64,000 bases of DNA from the NCBI RefSeq assembly GCF_032854445.1, contig NC_088303.1, forward strand, positions 29,459,501 through 29,523,500, in the 5' to 3' direction. Source of the DNA: Liolophura sinensis (lineage: Eukaryota; Mollusca; Polyplacophora; Chitonida; Chitonidae). Under the pieces are notes generated by a model that was not told the DNA's origin, searched no databases, and was given only the letters and a program-made list of their open reading frames with translations. The position numbers and the translations under genes were made by a program. Positions 58,150 through 64,000 of this stretch are shown here, in pieces; the stretch's first letter is position 1; each line of letters begins with the position of its first letter.

Positions 58150-60790
58150 AGATCTAATGACTACCTGACCGAGGCAGGAGGGAGAGTCACTGCATATCAC
58201 TGCCTTCTGGGCGAAACGTGATAAGGCCAGGAGTATAGCCCTGGCCTCGGAAGAAAAAGATAGAAGATGAAGGTGAAAGACGAGGAGAAGTGACGCGCCG
58301 TTTTAAGATATCCGCAGCCGCAGCCCTTTGCCCTATTCATGTATATAAATTCATAATCCATATAATTAGCCTCCATTTCAGCAAAACTTTGCTGAATTAT
58401 AAGAGGATTTGTATCTGATTTTTATGCTTATGTAGATCAAATATTTAATTTGGGTTGTGAAAGTAGAAAAGGAAAAGATCCAACATTTTTAGGTAGGACT
58501 TCCTATCCGTAAATGATGGACCCATAGTCCAATTTAGATCTCACCAGAGAAATATATAGATTTAATAAAATGGACTGGTCAGCACCCCAATTGGTGTTAC
58601 GCACGACCTTAATAACATCGAGAGCCTTTGTACATTTAACTTTAAGCAATTTAATATGAGGTATAAACAATAGTTTATTATCAAATATTATACCCAAAAA
58701 CTTACTTTCTCAAACAATTTTAATTTGTTTACCATAAAATTTCAGGTCAGGGTCAAGACGAAGTACTGACAATTTTAGGCGTGGAAAATCTTCAGCCGCT
58801 CTCAGTTGTCCATTTCTCGATTTTATTTAGAGAAAACTGCAACTGATGTTGAATATTATTCATATTTTCAGCTTAGTAACATACATGTATAAGAAACTCA
58901 TCCATGTATAAATAGCCCTCTGTGCCCGATGTTACGGTTTTTGACAAGCTACATGTATTTATTTTTATGCTAAACAGAGTTGGTGATAAATACTGCCCTG
59001 GGGAACACTTATTTCGTGCTCATACGAGTTGGAAAGAGTGAACCCCACCTGTACCTTAAACTGATGATCAGATAAAAATTCAGACATAAATATTGGTAAT
59101 CAACCTTTGACCCATATCAGAAAGGTCTTTTAAAATTCCATATTTCCATGTGGTGTCATATGCGTCTTCATCGTCGAAAAATATCAACACCACTTGTTCA
59201 TTATTACTAAAACCATCACAAATAGAAGTTTCAAATCGAACAAGGTGACACATAGTAGACTGGCCTTGACAAAAGCCACACTGAATATTAGATATTAAAT
59301 TGTTTGTTACTAAAAACCACACAAGTCTATCATTTATCATCCTTTCCATAGTCTTACAGAGCTATGGGGTCTGATTAATAACTAGACGAATCAGTATAAT
59401 CAGTACAACCCTGACCTGGGTTGGGAGCCAGAATAACACAAGTCTTCCTCCATCTTAAGTGGCTAAGAGGATAAACGGTTCAGAAACTTATTATATAAGT
59501 TATGAGGACCACATGCACTATCGTGTGCCTTTTTTAATTTATTTTAAAGTTCATCGATATTAAAAGGACAACTGTTAATCTTCTAAATTTTTAGAAGAAT
59601 AGGGTAATTTAATTTTCCCATTCTGGTTTTTAATATGTTGGAATTCTGAAGTATAATTCTCAGAAGATTTCTTGGAAATCGTTTCAGCTAGTTTATTTGC
59701 TATATCAGGTGGAAAAGTTAATATATTATCTCCATTGTTCAAATGCTGAACTTTCGCTTCATTATTTTTGCCCTTAAGTTTCTCAATCATGTTCCAGATC
59801 TTACGCATAGGTGTTTTTGACGTTCCACCAACAAGATCGTTTCTCGGACTAGAGTAATCAATGAGCCTTGGCTCAAAAAATACGAACCTGGTTAAAGTTA
59901 TCAGTAAGATATATAATAAAACTTTGCTCGGCCTTTTACAATCCTTAATGGATTTGTGACAGTCCTTATCATACCAGGGTTTACTTTTGGATTTTGGATT
60001 TGTCAAGGTCTTAGGGATAGTTCGATCGGGAGCTCGTAAAACAAGTTCATTAAATTTTAAAATGGGATCATCTCCTGCACTGAGAGTCTCTGGAGTGATA
60101 TCAGCCTTGCACAAGATCCAAAATGAGATCCAATCTGCTTTATCAAATTTCCATCTAGCTACACGTTCTAAAGAATAAGAAGTAATGTGTTCTAGGAAAA
60201 TGGTCACTCCGACAAAGATCGTCATGCACTTTCCAAGAATAATCAGGGAGAAGTGATGGATCAGCAATAGGGAGATTGATAGCAGAATAAGCATCATCAC
60301 TCAAATGTAAACTGGTTGTAGGACCATCATTAAAATAACAAGTTCCTCCTTAGATAAGAAGTCTTCCAGCATTTTACCCTTATTATTCATGCTATTACGA
60401 CCCCATTGGAGGATATGGAAATTTAAATCCCCCATTATTATGAACGCTTTAGGTAACTGTTCTTTTAAACTATGTAACTGGGAAGCTGACAAAGAAGTGT
60501 TCAAAGGAATATAAACCCAACATAATGGGATTACTTCAATGAAACATAAACGTTATTTATGAAGATAGAAGAGCTGCCTGCCGCTCGCTGTATAATAGGT
60601 ACTGTATAATGAATCATTTTTAAGAGTTATTTTATCTTCGTCAGATGTCTGGGGAGTTTCCTGAAGACAAAAGGCAATAGGATTTAATGATTGAACTAGC
60701 TGTTCTATTTCGATAAAATTTACCTTACGGCCTTGACAATTCCATTATGGAATTTTGTCCTATATAAGACATTACGGAGGGAGACTTATG
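58150..60790 (-). pseudogene. LINE ORF2: endonuclease, reverse transcriptase and RNase H, broken
   Basis: The APE-type endonuclease start (NPIAFCLQETPQTSDED, about 60690) is followed by AFIIMGDLNFHILQWG (60400-60450). A linker (59575-60300) has PKSKSKPWYDKDCHKSIKDC. The RT keeps QCGFCQGQSTMCHLVRFET and FFDDEDAYDTTWKYGIL, then QGSVLSPTLFS; the catalytic YADD/YVDD box reads YMDE at 58897-58908, so one Asp is lost. RT remains continue at 58503-58697 (NKLLFIPHIKLLKVKCTKAL, DYGSIIYG). A short RNase H piece (RAILLALSRFAQKAVICSDS, about 58180-58240) sits much closer than normal, showing an internal deletion. Confidence 0.75.
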
Positions 60791-60902
60791 GGAGATTTAT
60801 CTTTATGTTTGGACCGAGGACAACCCTTCCTTGGAGATCGGCTGGAAGATCTCCCTGGTGCGGGTGATGTATCCATCACATCGGATCCTCTCACGATCCA
60901 AA

Positions 60903-61450
60903 CTAATTCAAAGTTTGAACAGGATCCCTAGTGGCCTTTGAGGGATGCTCTGTGGGGCCACTAGGTTTATTATAATTATTTTGAGGTTTATTTTTGGACT
61001 TATTTTTGGCATTATTATCTTTCGAGGGACCGTGTTTCGGTTTGTGACTTTGTTCAATACTATTTATTGGTTTTATTTGTTGTGATGTAGTCTGGGTTGA
61101 GCAAGAATTAGGCGCAAGTTTAGACGAAAGTTGGACAGCAGTAGAACTAGTTTTGTTGTTTCCAATGGGCCAAGGCAATGAAAATGAATGGCAACATATG
61201 CTTCTGGCTTGACCACATTGGCAATTGAAGTCTGCGGAGAAGTGTTAGAGGGTGAAACTAATTTGCGGGCTTCCTGATAAAGATATATTGTTTTTGACTT
61301 TTATAACGATTTTGTTTTTCTCCAACAAAAAATGGACAGTCCCTAGAGGAGGCCAGGGGTTAGGGATATATAAATCTACACTAACCCTATACAGGCCAAT
61401 GTAGATATACGATGGTAAAGAGGTACTATTGAACGTCAATAGATATGCAT
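60903..61450 (-). pseudogene. LINE ORF1 (gag-like) remnant
   Basis: Two stretches remain in the same orientation: 61245-61439 with YIGLYRVSVDLYIPNPWP, and 60903-61240 with a Cys-rich NCQCGQARSICCHSF just before a low-complexity Ser/Lys/Asn-rich tail (SKDNNAKNKSKNKPQNNYNK). The order fits an RNA-binding ORF1 with a degenerate zinc-knuckle-like motif. Confidence 0.6.
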
Positions 61451-62658
61451 TTAACTTGAAGATGTTGCCAGCTTTTTTTTTGTTGTGAAGCGCTTCTTTC
61501 TGGCAACACCCTGTGGTTTTAATTCTGTACAGATTTCTTTTTTAGATAAGACAATGCTATCACCATCCTTATCACGTATTATTCCCTGACATCTGTTCAG
61601 GGAATTGTGAGGGGATAAAACAGATGTATCAGAAACTTTATTTAATGATAATAAATTTTTAGACTGTTGTTTAGGGAAACATTCGATGAGAATTAATGGT
61701 TTTCAAAGTACCTGCTGTGCCTTGTAAAGTCCTTTTTTAATAACACAAAAGGATGAATTTTTAGAGGCCGGCTTTTGTTTACTCCTAGATGAGAGAACGA
61801 TAAAAGCTGGTCAACAGACTCCTGTTAATTATCAAGTGAGTCGGACAAAACCACTACCTTCCTCTTTTTATCGGCACCTGAAGTCGGCAGAGAGGAAGAT
61901 CGGATAGATGCATTAGACGAAAGGTTAAGAGAAGACAATAGATATAAAATAAGAATTCACCCCATGTGTTCTACACCCACCAAAAATGCCAAAAAGTTAT
62001 ACCTGAACATGGGTCACCACACAAGAAACGCACCAGGCATACTTGAATAGATGGCCTTAATGTGCAAACTCAATTCGCCACCACGAGCTCTTCTGTATCC
62101 CACCAAGTGAATAAGGTCACACATCACTGATTTACTTGACTGACCCATGAGCCACCACCTCAAAATGTAGTCTCGCAAAGAAATTACAGAAATAACGTTT
62201 ATTCTCTAAGTGTTATGGAGAAATTTTGGGACCACGCAGAGGCAAGGTGTGACTTCGCCGATTGATCGGACCGGGCCCATCCGACCTCCCATCTCTCTCT
62301 AAGTAAGGACCAAAGTGGGGTGTTGGGCGTGAGGATCTCGCAAGACTAACACGCCCTCAGCCACCAGGATCTCATCCTCGGAGATTATGGTAATCACCCA
62401 CGGCGAACAGGTCTCTTCCTGGTTGCCTGTCACACAACCATGAAGATGTGAGCCTATTATATTCACCTGACCCACGTGAGAGAGCTCTAGGTTAGACGCC
62501 CTCTACGACAAGCTTGCCTAGACGGCAATTCTTTTTCACCTCAGAGACTCCACACAGGTGGGCAGCAAGAACCCTTGGGGTACACATTTATAAACAAACA
62601 CTGCAACAAGTACGCAAGACAGTCTTTATATGTTTTGTATGTGATTTTCATCTCATAC

Positions 62659-62698
62659 AAATTAACTGTATGTGATTTTCATCACATACAGTTAATTT
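62659..62698. repeat. Perfect hairpin: 18-bp arms, 4-nt loop
   Basis: AAATTAACTGTATGTGAT, loop TTTC, then the exact reverse complement ATCACATACAGTTAATTT. Part of the arm is also tandemly repeated just to the left (TGTATGTGATTTTCATCTCA at 62636). Confidence 0.9.
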
Positions 62699-62699
62699 T

Positions 62700-64000
62700 C
62701 ATCTTAATTAAAAATGGATGCAAAGTGTGTTACTACAGTTTTCGTATTAAAACACATGCATACAATGCCCTTCCTCACAAAAACATACACGTTTATTATT
62801 ATAATATTTAAACTTTTCAAGGTAACAATAAATTCACGGAGTTGCTATATACCTAACCACCGTGTATATTAAGCTACCATACCTTCTCAATAATTACACA
62901 CACTAGCTAAATAAGACACACTTAAAGCTATCACAGAATTCTTCCACAAAGTGCTTGTACCAGTGTAATACGCCTACCCTGGCCTATAAGCCTTTGCATC
63001 TTACACAAGGTAAATTATGATGTCATTTTTCAATATACACGCTTGTTAAAAAAAAAAAAATATATATATATTCATATCAGAACATCAACTTAATATCTCT
63101 GGGGTCTACATATGCCCTTTTTCAATTAATTTAAAAGAGTTAGTTTGTAACATATTGCCACGGTATTTCAAAGAAAAAGTTAGTAGTACACATTTATTCA
63201 TGTGTGTATGTCATTAAATTAGCTAAACTTGGCTTTATACTTTATACAAATGCCTTTAAAGCCCACTGTTGCCAGATGACCTTGACAGAATATCGAGATC
63301 TTGAGACTACCTATAGGTATATGCTGTGAAAGGCATCAGCAATTTGACAGAGTATATAAACAATGTTTGATTAAAAAACAAATCTTTTCCAACTGAAAAG
63401 ATGCAAGGCCTGATTTCCTAGTTCCCCAACTAAAATACACACCATGTAGATTTCATCTGGCATCTGCACATCTGGGATATGCGAGGCTCTGGAAAGTCAT
63501 TTGGAGACAAAACCATACAAACTATAAGACATTTGTTCATTGTCCTAATAAATGTCTAAAGTAAAGAGAAGACTCTCCAATTCTCATTTACCTACTAATC
63601 ACTCCAAAGGTAAGCTTAAACAAACTTACTTGGCTTGATTGAATTTTTTGGCTGTTTCCATGCTGTACTTAAGATATATGATGGTAATATATCAATGTTT
63701 AGTATCTGTCCTATACAGGTACATGTATGTATGTATAGCCTAACATGTAATCATAGGTGGCAGAATCAGTTGTCCGAGTGCTATTTATACCTAATATATA
63801 TAACAAGGCACATAACCTCATTGCCTCGGACAGGAGACCCAACTTTACATTAAACTTGACATAAAACGTAGTCCAATTTTAACAAATTCGCTCCGATTTG
63901 CTTGCAACCAATCACAGCGAAGCTTTCATCGCCCTAATGCATTCTAGTTATGGCGGCCTATTGAACTGACAGCTGTGCATTTATGAAGTATGAAAACAGA
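62700..64000. other. AT-rich stretch, no gene recognised
   Basis: It contains short ORFs only. The first MTHFR coding exon was looked for here on the minus strand and not seen. A weak SINE-like fragment lies at about 63645-63690. Confidence 0.45.

Larger units (their letters stand above)
57944..62560 (-). mobile_element. Decayed non-LTR retrotransposon (I/Nimb or Jockey-superfamily type)
   Basis: On the minus strand, in order from 62.5 kb down: a GC-rich stretch (62220-62560, probable 5'UTR), remains of ORF1, then ORF2 with endonuclease, reverse transcriptase and a partial RNase H. It ends at a T run at 57944-57967, which is an A-tail on the minus strand. The 5' limit is approximate. It points the same way as MTHFR and probably lies in MTHFR intron 1. 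It has several frameshifts, a deletion and a damaged catalytic motif. Confidence 0.8.

Noticed and set aside
1-64000. CRISPR array, operons, prophage or other prokaryotic systems
   Set aside because: The spliced genes, SINEs and LINE show eukaryotic nuclear DNA; the direct repeats found are continuous tandem arrays without unique spacers.

Overview
The window is eukaryotic nuclear DNA from an invertebrate animal. It is AT-rich, its genes are split into many short exons with GT/AG introns, and the introns are full of SINEs, MITE-like inverted-repeat elements, a decayed LINE and large minisatellites. The commonest repeat is a tRNA-derived SINE ending in a TTTATTTATTTGATTGG tail; the style of repeats fits a lophotrochozoan, most likely a mollusc. 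That assignment is inference, not proof.

Two protein-coding genes are well supported, both on the minus strand. The first, from about 188 to 41543, is CFAP74, a central-apparatus protein of motile cilia with an acidic and coiled-coil N-terminal third followed by a chain of ASH/MSP-like beta-sandwich segments. I could place 39 exons, with compatible phase at almost every junction; the start codon is at 41543 and the 3' end probably lies left of the window. The second, from 48619 to 56060, is MTHFR (5,10-methylenetetrahydrofolate reductase). Eight exons are placed, from early in the catalytic barrel to the stop codon. The N-terminal exon is not in the window, so intron 1 is at least 7.9 kb or the 5' exon lies to the right.

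Layout by region: 1-4.7 kb is 3' CFAP74 intron with a 189-bp tandem repeat, a MITE and a SINE. 4.7-11.9 kb holds eleven 3' exons (4768-11988), interrupted by a tyrosine-recombinase (Crypton-like) relic. 12.2-15.5 kb and 17.3-18.8 kb are intronic minisatellites, one with higher-order structure. 19.8-41.5 kb holds the rest of CFAP74. 42.6 kb has a candidate RFX X-box, fitting a cilium gene. 43-48 kb is intergenic, with a foldback element and two orphan ORFs. 48.6-56.1 kb is MTHFR. 57.3-62.6 kb is repeats plus a decayed RNase H-bearing LINE, probably inside MTHFR intron 1. 62.6-64 kb has no recognised gene.

The two genes act in unrelated processes (ciliary motility and folate/one-carbon metabolism). 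They lie in the same orientation, with MTHFR upstream of CFAP74. I see no new multi-gene system here. The most unusual points are the recombinase relic between inverted terminal-like repeats, the higher-order minisatellite, a 100-bp sequence copied within about 1 kb and flanked by an 11-bp direct repeat, and two CFAP74 exons carrying apparent frameshifts.
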